Origin: Caulobacter segnis
GTDB taxonomy: Bacteria; Pseudomonadota; Alphaproteobacteria; Caulobacterales; Caulobacteraceae
Assembly: GCF_029543125.1 (NCBI RefSeq)
Contig: NZ_JARQWW010000005.1
Span: forward strand, 392,493-456,492
DNA length: 64,000 bases
Direction of reading: 5' to 3'
Shown here: positions 35,437 to 44,091 of the stretch, in pieces
How positions within the stretch are numbered: position 1 is the first letter of the stretch
Layout of the letters: each line of letters begins with the position of its first letter
Made by a program: the position numbers and the translations under genes
Notes under the pieces: model-generated
The model's input: only the letters and a program-made list of their open reading frames with translations
Databases searched by the model: none
What the model was told of the DNA's origin: nothing

Positions 35437-35467
35437 CTTGAAGCGTTTTCGCTCGCTCCTAACTCAT
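35437..35467 (+). promoter_or_regulatory. Possible heat-shock (sigma-32) promoter of hsp20
   Basis: CTTGAAG (35437-35443) followed after 14 nt by CCTAACTCAT (35458-35467) resembles the alphaproteobacterial RpoH consensus (CTTGAA, CCCAT-like). The match is partial. Confidence 0.4.
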
Positions 35468-35471
35468 ACCC

Positions 35472-35576
35472 GAAGGCGCCGATGTCGGGCCTTCACGGAC
35501 TTGCAGGCGGGGCCGATCCGGGCCGCCGAGAAGTCCGACAAACCGCAACCTTGCTTATGCAAAGAAGGATGTGACC
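35472..35576 (+). promoter_or_regulatory. ROSE-like RNA thermometer candidate in the hsp20 leader
   Basis: Three successive hairpins: GAAGGC with GCCTTC (35472-35494), GGACTT with AAGTCC enclosing GGCGG with CCGCC (35497-35536), and CCTTGCTT with AAAGAAGG (35549-35568). The third pairs the Shine-Dalgarno AAGG and contains a G opposite G in the TTGCT stretch, as in ROSE elements. Start codon ATG at 35577. Confidence 0.55.
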
Positions 35577-36038
35577 ATGCGTACGATCGACCTTTCCCCC
35601 CTGTACCGCTCTGTCGTCGGTTTCGACCGCCTGGCCGCGCTGCTTGACGCCGCCGCCACGAACGAAGCCGCCAGCGGCTACCCGCCCTACAACATCGAGC
35701 GCACCGACGAGAACGCCTACCGCATCGAGATCGCGGTCGCCGGCTTCAAGTCGGAAGAGCTGAACATCGAGGTCAAGGAAAACCTCCTGACCGTCCAGGG
35801 CCGCAAGACGGCCAATGACGAAGCCAAGCGCTATCTCCACCGCGGCCTGGCCGAGCGTAACTTCGACCGCAAGTTCCAGCTCGCCGACTATGTGGTGGTC
35901 ACCGACGCCCAGCTTCGCGACGGCCTTCTGTCCATCTCGCTGAAGCGCGAACTGCCGGAGCAACTGAAGCCGCGCCGCATCGAAATCTCGACGGCCGCGA
36001 CCGAAGCCCCGCTGATCGAAGGCGAAAAGGCCGCCTAA
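35577..36038 (+). CDS. Small heat-shock protein, Hsp20/IbpA family
   Basis: 153 residues; alpha-crystallin domain from about residue 35: YPPYNIERTDENAYRIEIAV, AGFKSEELNIEVKENLLTVQ, RYLHRGLAERNFDRKFQLAD and DGLLSISLKRELPEQLKPRR (the usual A-x-x-x-nG-v-L and IPRKI-like tail). ATP-independent holdase that keeps unfolding proteins soluble in heat. The ATG at 35577 is seven bases after AAGGA. The leader may act as a temperature switch. Confidence 0.94.
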   Translation: MRTIDLSPLYRSVVGFDRLAALLDAAATNEAASGYPPYNIERTDENAYRIEIAVAGFKSEELNIEVKENLLTVQGRKTANDEAKRYLHRGLAERNFDRKFQLADYVVVTDAQLRDGLLSISLKRELPEQLKPRRIEISTAATEAPLIEGEKAA

Positions 36039-36053
36039 GCGGCCTCACACACA

Positions 36054-36112
36054 AGCCAGGCGTCCCCCGGCCTGGCTGACAACGGGAAGGCGGCGCAGCG
36101 ATGCGCCGCCTT
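36054..36112. terminator. Terminator pair after hsp20
   Basis: AGCCAGG and CCTGGCT form a first hairpin (36054-36077). A stronger one follows: AAGGCGGCGCA with TGCGCCGCCTT (36087-36112) and a T-run, ending hsp20 transcription. The same stem read on the minus strand closes the pentapeptide gene that ends at 36115. Confidence 0.9.
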
Positions 36113-36114
36113 TT

Positions 36115-37455
36115 TCATTCCGGAGGGGCTTCTTCCGCCGCCTCGATCAGGGGCGGGTCCTTGGGCGGCAGCGGGCCGAATTCATCGTGGGTAGGCTCGC
36201 CCTTGGGCGGCTCGAAACCCTGCACCTGGCGGAAGTCCACGTCCTTGATGCTGACTCCGTCCATGACCGCGGCGGTCAGGTCCGCCCCGCGCATGTCCGC
36301 GTCGTCGAGAACGGCCGCGGTCAGGTTGGCGGTCTGGGCGAAGACGTAGCGCAGCTTCGCGCCGGTCACGTCCGTCGGAATCTCGCGCCCGCCCAGGGGC
36401 AGCGGCCCCAGATAGGCCCCGCGCAGATCGGCTTTCGTCAGGTCGGCCCGCATCAGCTTCGCGCCACGCAGGTCCGCCCCGCGCAGGTTGGCGGCGCGCA
36501 GATCGGCCCCTTCCAGCTTCGCCCCCTGCAGATGCGCGCCGGACAGGTCCAGCCCGACCATCACCGCGCCCTTGGCGCTCATGGCCGTCAGGCGCGCACC
36601 TTTCAGGGCCGCGCCCAGAGGACGCAGGTCCTCGTTGTCCATCTTGGCGGCCGCGCCCTCCTTGCCGCCGGTCTTGCACCAGGCTTGGTTCGCCTTGGCC
36701 CGCTCCAACAGCTCCGGCGCCTTGTCGACCGCCTCCTGGGTCGGCTCGCGCAGCACCTGCTCCATGCGGGCGCCCTGGGTACTGGCCTTCATCAGGTTCG
36801 CGCCCACCAGGACCGCGCCCGCGAAGTTGGCGTTGTCCAGATTGGCGCCGCTCATGTCGGCGTTCTCCATCAGGGCGCCGCTGAAATTGGCGTCCTTCAG
36901 GTTCGCCCCGATCAGCTTGGCCCCGACCAGCGAGCAGTCGGTGAAGTCGGCGGCGAAGGCCGAGACCCCGCTCAGCTCGGCGTCGTTCAGGATGGCGCCC
37001 GTGAAATTGGCCTGATCCACCTCGCCCGGCCGCTCTTCATGGCGGGAGATATCCAGACCGTTCTTGGCCCCCGGAATGGCGACCTTGCCTTCGCGGAAGT
37101 CGGCGCCGGTCAGGTCGGCCTGGGCCAGATTGGCGCCGCGCAGGCACACGCCGCGCAGGTCGGCCTTGACCATCACCGCCTGGCGCAGGTCGGCCATGCG
37201 CAGGTCGCAGCCAAACAGATCGGCCCGCTCCAGCTTGGTGCGGATCAGTCGGCAGCCTTCCAGCACCGAGGCTGAAAGGTCCGCTTCCGACAGGTTGCGG
37301 CCCGAAAGATTGAGCCCGCCCAGATGGACGAAACGCAGCGATGCGCGCCGCCCGCCGGGCTTGCGCTGCAGATACCGCTCGTGGGAGCCGACGATGAGGT
37401 CGAGCTCCGCCTGGGTCAGCCGACGGCGGCCGGCGAGTTTCGCTTGGGCGGACAA
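36115..37455 (-). CDS. Pentapeptide-repeat protein
   Basis: 446 residues. From about residue 45 to 400 the sequence cycles through A(D/N)LxX pentapeptides (LGGLNLSGRNLSEADLSASV; ANLRGADLRGAKLMRADLTK), forming a quadrilateral right-handed beta helix. The run is interrupted near 225-290 by a less regular part with AWCKTGGKEG and DNEDLRPLGAALKGARLTAM. No signal peptide. N-terminal RRLTQAELDLIVGSHERYLQ is shared with the neighbouring paralogue. Function unknown; some relatives bind DNA gyrase, but no such clue is visible. Confidence 0.9.
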   Translation of the reverse strand: MSAQAKLAGRRRLTQAELDLIVGSHERYLQRKPGGRRASLRFVHLGGLNLSGRNLSEADLSASVLEGCRLIRTKLERADLFGCDLRMADLRQAVMVKADLRGVCLRGANLAQADLTGADFREGKVAIPGAKNGLDISRHEERPGEVDQANFTGAILNDAELSGVSAFAADFTDCSLVGAKLIGANLKDANFSGALMENADMSGANLDNANFAGAVLVGANLMKASTQGARMEQVLREPTQEAVDKAPELLERAKANQAWCKTGGKEGAAAKMDNEDLRPLGAALKGARLTAMSAKGAVMVGLDLSGAHLQGAKLEGADLRAANLRGADLRGAKLMRADLTKADLRGAYLGPLPLGGREIPTDVTGAKLRYVFAQTANLTAAVLDDADMRGADLTAAVMDGVSIKDVDFRQVQGFEPPKGEPTHDEFGPLPPKDPPLIEAAEEAPPE

Positions 37456-37546
37456 GGCTAGGGATCCAGCTCAATAAGGTAAGCGTCGCTACTAAAAGCG
37501 AGAAAGCCCAACTGAACCGTTAAAGCCCAAGGCTGTCGGAACCTCG

Positions 37547-38815
37547 TTAGATCAGGCCTTCCAGCCCACGCGCGCCGGTCCGGACCACTTCGGTCAGGTC
37601 GATGTCCTTGACCATGGCGTTGGTGAAGTTGGCGCGGGAGATGTCGGCACCGCGCAGGATCGCCTGACGCAGGTCCGCCCGCGCCAGGTCGGCGTTCTTG
37701 AGCACCGCTTCCGAAAGGTCCGACGGCAGCACCCGATCCTTGCCGATCAGCAGCGGACCCAACTGGGCGTCGCGCAGATCGGTTTCCGACAGCTTGGCGC
37801 CGTTGAGCTTGGCCCCGCGAAGGTCCGCGCGGCGCAGGTTGCAGGCCCGCAGGTCGGCCCCTTGAAGCTGCGCCCCCTGAAGCTGAACGCCCTCCATGTC
37901 GAGGCCGTAAAACACCGCCCCCTTGGCGCTCATGGCCGTCAGGTTGAATCCCTTGATCGAGCCCAGGCTGCGCAGATCGGCCTTGTCGAACAGCGACGGC
38001 TTGCCCTCCGCCCCGCCGGTCTCGCACCATTTGGCGTGGTCGCGGACCATCTGCGGATAGGGCGAGCTGTGGTCGTCCTTGATCTCCTTCGGGTCGGTGA
38101 GGACCCCCTGCATGTTCGCGTCGATCGTGTTCCAGGCGAAGGTCTTGGCCCCCACCATGATCGCATCGCGCAAGTCGGCCCCGCGCAGGTCCGCCCCCGA
38201 CAGGTCGGCGCCAGCCAGATTGCAGCCGCTCAGCGACGCCTGCTTCAGGTTGGCGCGGACCAGCTTGGCGTCTTTCAGCACCGCGTCGGTGAAGTCGGCC
38301 CGAATGGCCATGATGCCGGACAGGCGTGACCGCTCCAGGTTCGCGCCCACCAGATTGGTGCTCTGCGCCTGGGTCGACAGGCCGCCCCGCTGGGTGTGCT
38401 CCATGACGCGATAGCCTTCCTTGCGGTCGGCGGCGGCGATGGCCCCCTCGCGCAGGTCGGCCTCGAACATGTCGGCCCCGGTCAGGTTGGCGCCGCGCAG
38501 GCACGCCCCGCGCATGTCGGCGCGCCGCAGCGACGCCTCGACAAGATCGACTTCCGTCATATCCGCGCCGAACAGCACGGCGTTGTCCAGCCGCGCCCCC
38601 GCCATGCGGGTCTGGTGCATGACCGCGCCCGAGAAGTCGGCGTCGCACAGGTTGCGGCCGCGAAGGTCCAGGCCGGACAGATCGGTGAAGCTGAACACGG
38701 CGCGCGCGCCGCCCATCCGAGCCGACCACAGGCGGTCGTGCTTGGCGCAGATCAGGTCGACTTCCTGCTGTGTCAGACGTCGATGCGTGACGCCTGGCGC
38801 CGACGAAGCGGCCAT
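37547..38815 (-). CDS. Pentapeptide-repeat protein, paralogue
   Basis: 422 residues. HRRLTQQEVDLICAKHDRLW opens it as in the paralogue, then pentapeptides (LSGLDLRGRNLCDADFSGAV; ADLSGADLRGADLRDAIMVG). The central interruption carries AKWCETGGAEGKP and DKADLRSLGSIKG, again aligned with the paralogue. The true start is ATG 38815; the frame is open much further upstream, but only as a shadow of gpmA and the deaminase gene. Tandem duplication on the same strand with 91 nt between. Confidence 0.9.
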   Translation of the reverse strand: MAASSAPGVTHRRLTQQEVDLICAKHDRLWSARMGGARAVFSFTDLSGLDLRGRNLCDADFSGAVMHQTRMAGARLDNAVLFGADMTEVDLVEASLRRADMRGACLRGANLTGADMFEADLREGAIAAADRKEGYRVMEHTQRGGLSTQAQSTNLVGANLERSRLSGIMAIRADFTDAVLKDAKLVRANLKQASLSGCNLAGADLSGADLRGADLRDAIMVGAKTFAWNTIDANMQGVLTDPKEIKDDHSSPYPQMVRDHAKWCETGGAEGKPSLFDKADLRSLGSIKGFNLTAMSAKGAVFYGLDMEGVQLQGAQLQGADLRACNLRRADLRGAKLNGAKLSETDLRDAQLGPLLIGKDRVLPSDLSEAVLKNADLARADLRQAILRGADISRANFTNAMVKDIDLTEVVRTGARGLEGLI

Positions 38816-38889
38816 GGATGCTCCAGCCCCCGGATATTCAGGCTGAACAGTTTCCCCGGAAGCGATTAACGCAAGCTTTCCAAAGGGTT

Positions 38890-39513
38890 CTAGAGCAGTC
38901 CCGCAGCGTGCAGTCGCGACGCCGTCTCGCCGCCCGCGGGCGTCCATAGACGCGTGTGCCCGAGGTCGGCGTAGCGCGCCAGGGCCGCGTCCAGCCCCTC
39001 CCCCTGCGACAATTCGAATTCGGCCTCGTAGCCCTCCGGCCCCGCCGCCGCCTCGACCAGCGGGCGGCCGGTCTTCAGCTTGTGAACGAAGCCGGCGCAC
39101 AGGACGAAAGCTTCGTCCGCCAACAGCCCCGTCTCCACCTGCAGGCCGGCGGCGCGAAGGCGATGCGTCCCCTGGCCGGACGCGAAGGGTGACGGGTCTT
39201 CGCAGGCGATGACCACCCGCTTCACCCCGGCCGAAACCAGGTGCTGCGAGCAGGACGGCGCGCCGCTGGTCCGCGCGCCGCAGGGCTCCAGGGTCACATA
39301 GGCCGTGACACCCGGCGCGTGGCCGCCCAAGGCCGCCACCGCCTGCTCCTCCGCATGGGGACGGCCGCCGACGCCGGTGGCGGCTTCGGCCAGCACCGTC
39401 TCGCCGTCGGTGATCACGCAGCCGACCACCGGATTGGGCCAAGTCTTGCCCAGGTTCGTCCGGGCGACCGCGATCGCCCGGCGCATGTGCTGGATGTCGA
39501 TCTCGCTCGACAT
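38890..39513 (-). CDS. RibD-like deaminase domain protein (stand-alone)
   Basis: 207 residues of the cytidine-deaminase superfamily, nearest to the N-terminal domain of RibD. MRRAIAVARTNLGKTWPNPV, VGCVITDGETVLAEAATGVG, zinc motif GGRPHAEEQAVAALGGHAPG (HAE) and LEPCGARTSGAPSCSQHL (PC-x-C-like). A short C-terminal extension (CAGFVHKLKTGRPLVEAAAG, then VETGLL upstream) starts the reductase fold but stops; the NADPH reductase domain is missing. Riboflavin synthesis or nucleotide deamination are both possible. Eight nucleotides from gpmA. Confidence 0.8.
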   Translation of the reverse strand: MSSEIDIQHMRRAIAVARTNLGKTWPNPVVGCVITDGETVLAEAATGVGGRPHAEEQAVAALGGHAPGVTAYVTLEPCGARTSGAPSCSQHLVSAGVKRVVIACEDPSPFASGQGTHRLRAAGLQVETGLLADEAFVLCAGFVHKLKTGRPLVEAAAGPEGYEAEFELSQGEGLDAALARYADLGHTRLWTPAGGETASRLHAAGLL

Positions 39514-39522
39514 CCCCGCCCC

Positions 39523-40236
39523 TCAGGCCACGGACGGCAGCGGCTGAGCCCGGCTCTCGTCCAGATAGCGCGCGCTGGTCGGCTTCAGGTCGCCGTCCAG
39601 TTCGATCAGCAGCGGGTTGCCCGTGGGGATCTCTACGCCGACGATCTTGTCGTCCGGCACGTTGAACAGGTGCTTCACGATGGCCCGCAGGGAGTTTCCA
39701 TGGGCGGCGATCAGCAGGGTCTCGCCCGCCTTCAGCTTCGGCGCGATCTCGGCTTCCCAATAGGGCAGCACGCGCTCCAGCGTGGTCTTCAGGCTTTCGG
39801 TCACCGGCACGGCGTGGCCGGCATAGCGGGGATCGGCCGCGAAGTCGTACTCGCCGCCCGGCGCCAGGCCCGGCGGCGGGATGTCGTAGGAACGGCGCCA
39901 GATGGTGACCTGCTCCTCGCCGTGCTTCTCGGCGGTCTCGGCCTTGTTCAGACCGGTCAGGCCGCCGTAGTGGCGTTCGTTCAGGCGCCAGTCCTTGACC
40001 ACGGGGGTGTCGGACTGGCCGGCGCCGGCCAGGGCCAGTTCGTTGGTCCGCATGGCGCGGGTCAGGACGGAGGTGTAGGCGCGGTCGAACTTCAGGCCGG
40101 CGGCCTTGATCAGCTCCCCGCCCTTGGTGGCCTGGGCTTCGCCCTCGGCGGTCAGGTCCACATCCACCCAACCGGTGAAGCGGTTTTCCAGGTTCCACTG
40201 GCTTTGGCCGTGGCGAAGCAGGACGAGCGCGGGCAT
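39523..40236 (-). CDS. gpmA: 2,3-bisphosphoglycerate-dependent phosphoglycerate mutase
   Basis: Interconverts 3- and 2-phosphoglycerate in lower glycolysis. 237 residues. Phosphohistidine signature [20 protein letters not shown] (His in RHG), then [40 protein letters not shown], the second catalytic His in [17 protein letters not shown], and the ETKPTG-like [14 protein letters not shown]. Matches the cofactor-dependent class. GGAGG precedes the ATG at 40236. Confidence 0.95.
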   Translation of the reverse strand: MPALVLLRHGQSQWNLENRFTGWVDVDLTAEGEAQATKGGELIKAAGLKFDRAYTSVLTRAMRTNELALAGAGQSDTPVVKDWRLNERHYGGLTGLNKAETAEKHGEEQVTIWRRSYDIPPPGLAPGGEYDFAADPRYAGHAVPVTESLKTTLERVLPYWEAEIAPKLKAGETLLIAAHGNSLRAIVKHLFNVPDDKIVGVEIPTGNPLLIELDGDLKPTSARYLDESRAQPLPSVA

Positions 40237-40350
40237 CGGACCTCCAAATGTTGTCGCTGGTCGGGCTAAGGCTTGCGCGATCCAGCGTCAAGCACGCCCT
40301 CCCCCCGCGCGGCGCGCGTGCTATAGGACCGGTCCGCGCAAGGATTCTTC

Positions 40351-40644
40351 ATGTCTGACCGCATCGTCCTGCCTGCCCTGGCCCTCCTCGCCGCCGCTTT
40401 GATCGGTCTGGCGCTGGTCTGGCCGCAGGGGCTCGGCGCCCGATCCCCTGGTCCCTTCGGCTCGCAGCCCGTGCAGCAGCGGCCCGAAGTGCAGGCCGCC
40501 ATCCAGCGCGAGGAGGCCGCCGCCGCCCGCCGCGCCCAGCAGGAGCAGAAGGAGCAGCGCATCCCCGCGCCGGCGCCTCTGGCCGCCCCGCGCGAGCCCG
40601 TTGCTCCGGTGGAGCCGCCTGTCCTGCGGGAGGAGAACCCGTGA
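40351..40644 (+). CDS. Small N-terminally anchored protein, unknown
   Basis: 97 residues. One hydrophobic segment at 5-24 (IVLPALALLAAALIGLALVW), then a periplasmic-looking part rich in Gln, Ala, Arg, Pro and Glu (QREEAAAARRAQQEQKEQR; APREPVAPVEPP). No recognised domain. Its stop overlaps the GTG of kdsD, so it is the first gene of a three-gene unit ending in a GNAT acetyltransferase. Confidence 0.7.
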   Translation: MSDRIVLPALALLAAALIGLALVWPQGLGARSPGPFGSQPVQQRPEVQAAIQREEAAAARRAQQEQKEQRIPAPAPLAAPREPVAPVEPPVLREENP

Positions 40645-41597
40645 GTGAATTCGACGCCGCCGCCGTCGGCCGCCGGGTCCTGAAGGTCGAGACCGACGGT
40701 CTCGCCGCCCTCGCCGCCAGCCTGGACAAGCCCTTCGTCAAGGCGGTCGAGACCCTGTTCAAGGCCAAGGGCAAGATCGTCTGCACCGGCGTGGGCAAGA
40801 GCGGCCACGTAGCCCGCAAGATCGCCGCCACCCTGGCGTCCACCGGCTCTCCCGCCATGTTCGTCCACGCCGCCGAGGCCAGCCACGGCGACCTGGGCAT
40901 GATCGGCAAGGGCGACGTGATCCTGGCCCTGTCCAAGTCGGGCGAGGCCCGCGAGCTGTCAGACATGCTGGCCTACGGCGCCCGCTTCGGCATCCCGATC
41001 ATCGCCATCACCGCCAACGCCGACAGCCAGCTTGGCCGCGCGGCCGACATCCCGCTGCTGCTGCCCGACTCCGCGGAGGCGACGGCCGAGGTCAACGCGC
41101 CCACCACCTCCACCACCCAGCAGATGGCCCTGGGCGACGCCCTGGCCGTGGCCTTGCTGGAGCGCCGCGGCTTCACCGCCGCCGACTTCCGCATCTTCCA
41201 CCCGGGCGGCAAGCTGGGCGCCATGCTGCGCACGGTGGCTGACCTGATGCACAAGGACGGCGAGCTGCCGCTGGTCCCGTCCACCAAACCCATGGCCCAG
41301 GCCCTGCTGGTGATGACCGAGAAGCGCTTCGGCTGCGTCGGCGTCACCTCGCCCGACGGCCGTCTGGCCGGCCTGATCACCGACGGCGACCTGCGCCGCC
41401 ACATGGACGGCCTGATGACCCACAGCGCCGGCGAGGTGATGACCCCCTCGCCGCTGACCATCGCCCCCGGCGCCTTGGCGGCAGAGGCGTTGAAGCTGAT
41501 GAACGACCGCCGCATCACTGTGCTGTTCGTGGTCGAGGCCAAGCGCCCGGTGGGCATCCTGCACATCCACGATCTGCTTCGCGCCGGCGTGATCTGA
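40641..41597 (+). CDS. kdsD: Arabinose-5-phosphate isomerase (Kdo synthesis)
   Basis: Interconverts ribulose 5-phosphate and arabinose 5-phosphate, the first step to Kdo for lipopolysaccharide. 318 residues. SIS domain: KIVCTGVGKSGHVARKIAAT, ASTGSPAMFVHAAEASHGDL, GDVILALSKSGEARELSDML. Two CBS domains close the protein (CVGVTSPDGRLAGLITDGDL; ALKLMNDRRITVLFVVEAKR). GTG start overlaps the stop of the upstream small gene (GTGA). Confidence 0.94.
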   Translation: MSEFDAAAVGRRVLKVETDGLAALAASLDKPFVKAVETLFKAKGKIVCTGVGKSGHVARKIAATLASTGSPAMFVHAAEASHGDLGMIGKGDVILALSKSGEARELSDMLAYGARFGIPIIAITANADSQLGRAADIPLLLPDSAEATAEVNAPTTSTTQQMALGDALAVALLERRGFTAADFRIFHPGGKLGAMLRTVADLMHKDGELPLVPSTKPMAQALLVMTEKRFGCVGVTSPDGRLAGLITDGDLRRHMDGLMTHSAGEVMTPSPLTIAPGALAAEALKLMNDRRITVLFVVEAKRPVGILHIHDLLRAGVI

Positions 41598-42070
41598 TGG
41601 CGCACCGCCCCCTCGGTCGCGGCGAGACGGCTGTCCTGGCGCTCAACAACGCCAACAAGGTCGAGACCTCGCTCCTGACCCAGGCAGAACTCGACGCCAT
41701 GGCGTCCAATGCCTGGCGCGCCTGGGTGATCGGCGACGCGGACGCGGTCCTCATCGCTTTCGATCAGGACGGGAACTACGACAGCCCCAACTTCCTGTGG
41801 TTCCGCGACCGCTATGAGCGCTTCGTCTATATCGACCGCGTCATCGTCGCCGAACGCGCCCGGGGCATGGGCATGGCCCGCGCGCTCTACGAAGCCGCCA
41901 TGCAGGAGATGCGCGCCGACGGCCACAACGTCTTCTGCTGCGAGGTCAATTCCGATCCGCCCAATCCCGGTTCGGACGCTTTCCACGCCGCCCTGGGCTT
42001 CGAAGAGGTCGGCGTCGCCCGCCTTGAGGATCGCTCAAAGAGCGTGCGTTACCTCGCTCGTCGGGTCTGA
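41597..42070 (+). CDS. GNAT-family acetyltransferase
   Basis: 157 residues. YIDRVIVAERARGMGMARAL is the acetyl-CoA pyrophosphate-binding motif A (R/Q-x-x-G-x-G/A), followed by EMRADGHNVFCCEVNSDPPN and the C-terminal AFHAALGFEEVGVARLED (motif B). Substrate unknown. Its ATG overlaps the kdsD stop (TGATG). It might modify a nucleotide sugar or a protein; context gives no clear answer. Confidence 0.88.
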   Translation: MAHRPLGRGETAVLALNNANKVETSLLTQAELDAMASNAWRAWVIGDADAVLIAFDQDGNYDSPNFLWFRDRYERFVYIDRVIVAERARGMGMARALYEAAMQEMRADGHNVFCCEVNSDPPNPGSDAFHAALGFEEVGVARLEDRSKSVRYLARRV

Positions 42071-42179
42071 CGGAACTAGCGTCATCAAAAGTCATTACGC
42101 CCGCGGGGCGAACGGGCTCGCGACTTCGCGCGCCGCGCTCTACAACACAGACAACACCATTACGCATCGCTGAGGTCCC

Positions 42180-43679
42180 ATGTTCTCCAAGCCCCGCGCC
42201 GATCTTGTCGCCAACACCGCCGCCTACGAGAACGAAGCTCTCGTCAAGGCGACCGGCTTCCGCGAGTACGACGCGCGCTGGCTGTTCGGGCCGGAGATCA
42301 ACCTGCTCGGCATCCAGGCCCTTGGCCTCGGCCTCGGCACCTATATCCAGGAGCTGGGCCAGAAGCGGATCGTGGTCGGCCACGACTTCCGCTCCTACTC
42401 CCTGTCGATCAAGCAGGCCCTGACGCTCGGCCTCCTGTCCGCCGGCTGCGAGGTGCTGGACATCGGCCTGGCCGTCTCGCCCATGGCCTACTTCGCCCAG
42501 TTCGACCTCGACGCCCCGTGCGTCGCCATGGTCACCGCCAGCCACAACGAGAACGGCTGGACCGGCGTGAAGATGGGCGCCCAGAAGCCCCTCACCTTCG
42601 GCCCGGACGAGATGGGCCGCCTGAAGGACATCGTCCTCAACGGCCAGTTCGTTGAGCGTGAAGGCGGCAAGCTGACCCGCATCGACGGTGTGGCCGAGCG
42701 CTACATCGCCGACGCCGCCAGCCGCGTGAAGGTCACCCGCCCGCTGAAGGTCATCGCCGCCTGCGGCAACGGCACCGCCGGCGCCTTCGCCCCCGAGGCG
42801 CTGAAGCGCATGGGCGTCGAGGTGATCCCCATGGACGCCGAGCTGGACTTCACCTTCCCGCGCTACAACCCGAACCCGGAGGACCACGAGATGCTCATGG
42901 AGATGGCCAAGGCCGTCCGTGAGCACAGCGCGGACCTGGCCTTCGGCTTCGACGGCGACGGCGACCGCTGCGGCGTGGTGGATGACGAGGGCGAGGAGAT
43001 CTTCGCCGACAAGATCGGCCTGATGCTGGCCCGCGACCTGGCCCCGCTGCACAAGGGCGCGACCTTCATCGTGGACGTGAAGTCGACCGGCCTCTACGCC
43101 ACCGACCCGATCCTGGAAGAGAACGGCTGCACCACCGTCTATTGGAAGACCGGCCACAGCTACATCAAGCGCAAGACCGCCGAGCTTGACGCCCTGGCCG
43201 GCTTTGAGAAGAGCGGCCACTTCTTCCTGGCTGGCGAACTGGGCCGCGGCTACGACGACGGCCTGATCGCCGCCGCCGCCATCCTGGCCATGCTGGAGCG
43301 CAACCCGGACAAGAAGCTGTCGGACCTCAAGAAGGCCCTGCCGGTCGCCTACACCTCGCTGACCATGTCGCCCAAGTGCGCCGACGAGGTGAAGTACAAG
43401 ATCGTCGAGGACGTGGTGAAGGAGTACGAGGAGCTCGGCAAATCGGGCGGCTCGATCCTCGGCCGGAAGATCAAGGACGTGATCACCGTCAACGGCGTGC
43501 GCGTTGCGCTGGAGGACGGCTCGTGGGTCCTGGTCCGCGCCAGCTCCAACAAGCCGGAACTGGTGGTGGTGGTGGAAAGCACGCAGTCGGAAGACGACAT
43601 GCGCGACCTGTTCCACAAGGAAGTGAAGCCGCGCCTGGCCAAGCGCCCGGAAGTCGGCAAGTACAATCAGGAAGTTTGA
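42180..43679 (+). CDS. Phosphomannomutase/phosphoglucomutase
   Basis: 499 residues of the alpha-D-phosphohexomutase family, AlgC/ManB type. The phosphoserine loop is VTASHNENGWTGVKMGAQKP, the metal loop GFDGDGDRCGVVDDE, the sugar loop GELGRGYDDGLIAAA, and a phosphate-binding tail LVRASSNKPELVVVVE. Makes mannose 1-phosphate or glucose 1-phosphate for polysaccharides and LPS. It is 109 nt from the acetyltransferase gene and followed by a strong terminator. Confidence 0.92.
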   Translation: MFSKPRADLVANTAAYENEALVKATGFREYDARWLFGPEINLLGIQALGLGLGTYIQELGQKRIVVGHDFRSYSLSIKQALTLGLLSAGCEVLDIGLAVSPMAYFAQFDLDAPCVAMVTASHNENGWTGVKMGAQKPLTFGPDEMGRLKDIVLNGQFVEREGGKLTRIDGVAERYIADAASRVKVTRPLKVIAACGNGTAGAFAPEALKRMGVEVIPMDAELDFTFPRYNPNPEDHEMLMEMAKAVREHSADLAFGFDGDGDRCGVVDDEGEEIFADKIGLMLARDLAPLHKGATFIVDVKSTGLYATDPILEENGCTTVYWKTGHSYIKRKTAELDALAGFEKSGHFFLAGELGRGYDDGLIAAAAILAMLERNPDKKLSDLKKALPVAYTSLTMSPKCADEVKYKIVEDVVKEYEELGKSGGSILGRKIKDVITVNGVRVALEDGSWVLVRASSNKPELVVVVESTQSEDDMRDLFHKEVKPRLAKRPEVGKYNQEV

Positions 43680-43704
43680 CGCGTCGAAAGACACGCACGG
43701 ACTG

Positions 43705-43729
43705 ACGGGCGGCTTCGGCCGCCCGTTTT
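43705..43729 (+). terminator. Rho-independent terminator
   Basis: ACGGGCGGC, TTCG tetraloop, GCCGCCCGT, then TTTTC. Ends transcription of the phosphohexomutase gene. Confidence 0.92.
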
Positions 43730-43752
43730 CGTTTCAGGGATAGGCGGGGCTT

Positions 43753-43905
43753 CTAGCCGCCCCAGCCGAACCAGCGGGCGAGGGCCACATAGGCCGCCAC
43801 CCAGAACACGCCGCACAGAACGCTCAGCACGAGCAAGCCTGTGATGGCGTAACCGCCGTTGCGAGCCGCCGAGTCCCGCCCGGCGGCGGCGAGATCTCGC
43901 CGCAT
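43753..43905 (-). CDS. 50-residue single-span membrane protein
   Basis: MRRDLAAAGRDSAARNGGYA followed by a single hydrophobic helix (ITGLLVLSVLCGVFWVAAYV) and a short aromatic tail RWFGWGG. GGGAG seven bases before the ATG at 43905 supports translation. No family recognised. Confidence 0.6.
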   Translation of the reverse strand: MRRDLAAAGRDSAARNGGYAITGLLVLSVLCGVFWVAAYVALARWFGWGG

Positions 43906-44091
43906 GTTTCGCTCCCGAATCATCTGGCGTCCGGTCGGTCGAGCGACCGGATCAACGTGAGGTTGACACTTCGGTGAAATACCGCAAGTGGGCCGCGCGA
44001 AATCGTGAAGCTTCACCGCAACACGGCCTCGCGGGCGCTTGCCCTCCCCCGCCCATCCCCTAGTCTCGCCCTCCGTCGCAAAGGGGGGGCC

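Noticed and set aside
37547..40291. A frame of 914 codons reaching from the second pentapeptide gene through the deaminase and gpmA
   Set aside because: Only the part from 38815 on carries the pentapeptide repeats; the rest is a shadow of gpmA and the deaminase gene.
41946..43694. Minus-strand frame of 582 codons opposite the phosphohexomutase gene
   Set aside because: Shadow frame of a strongly conserved gene.
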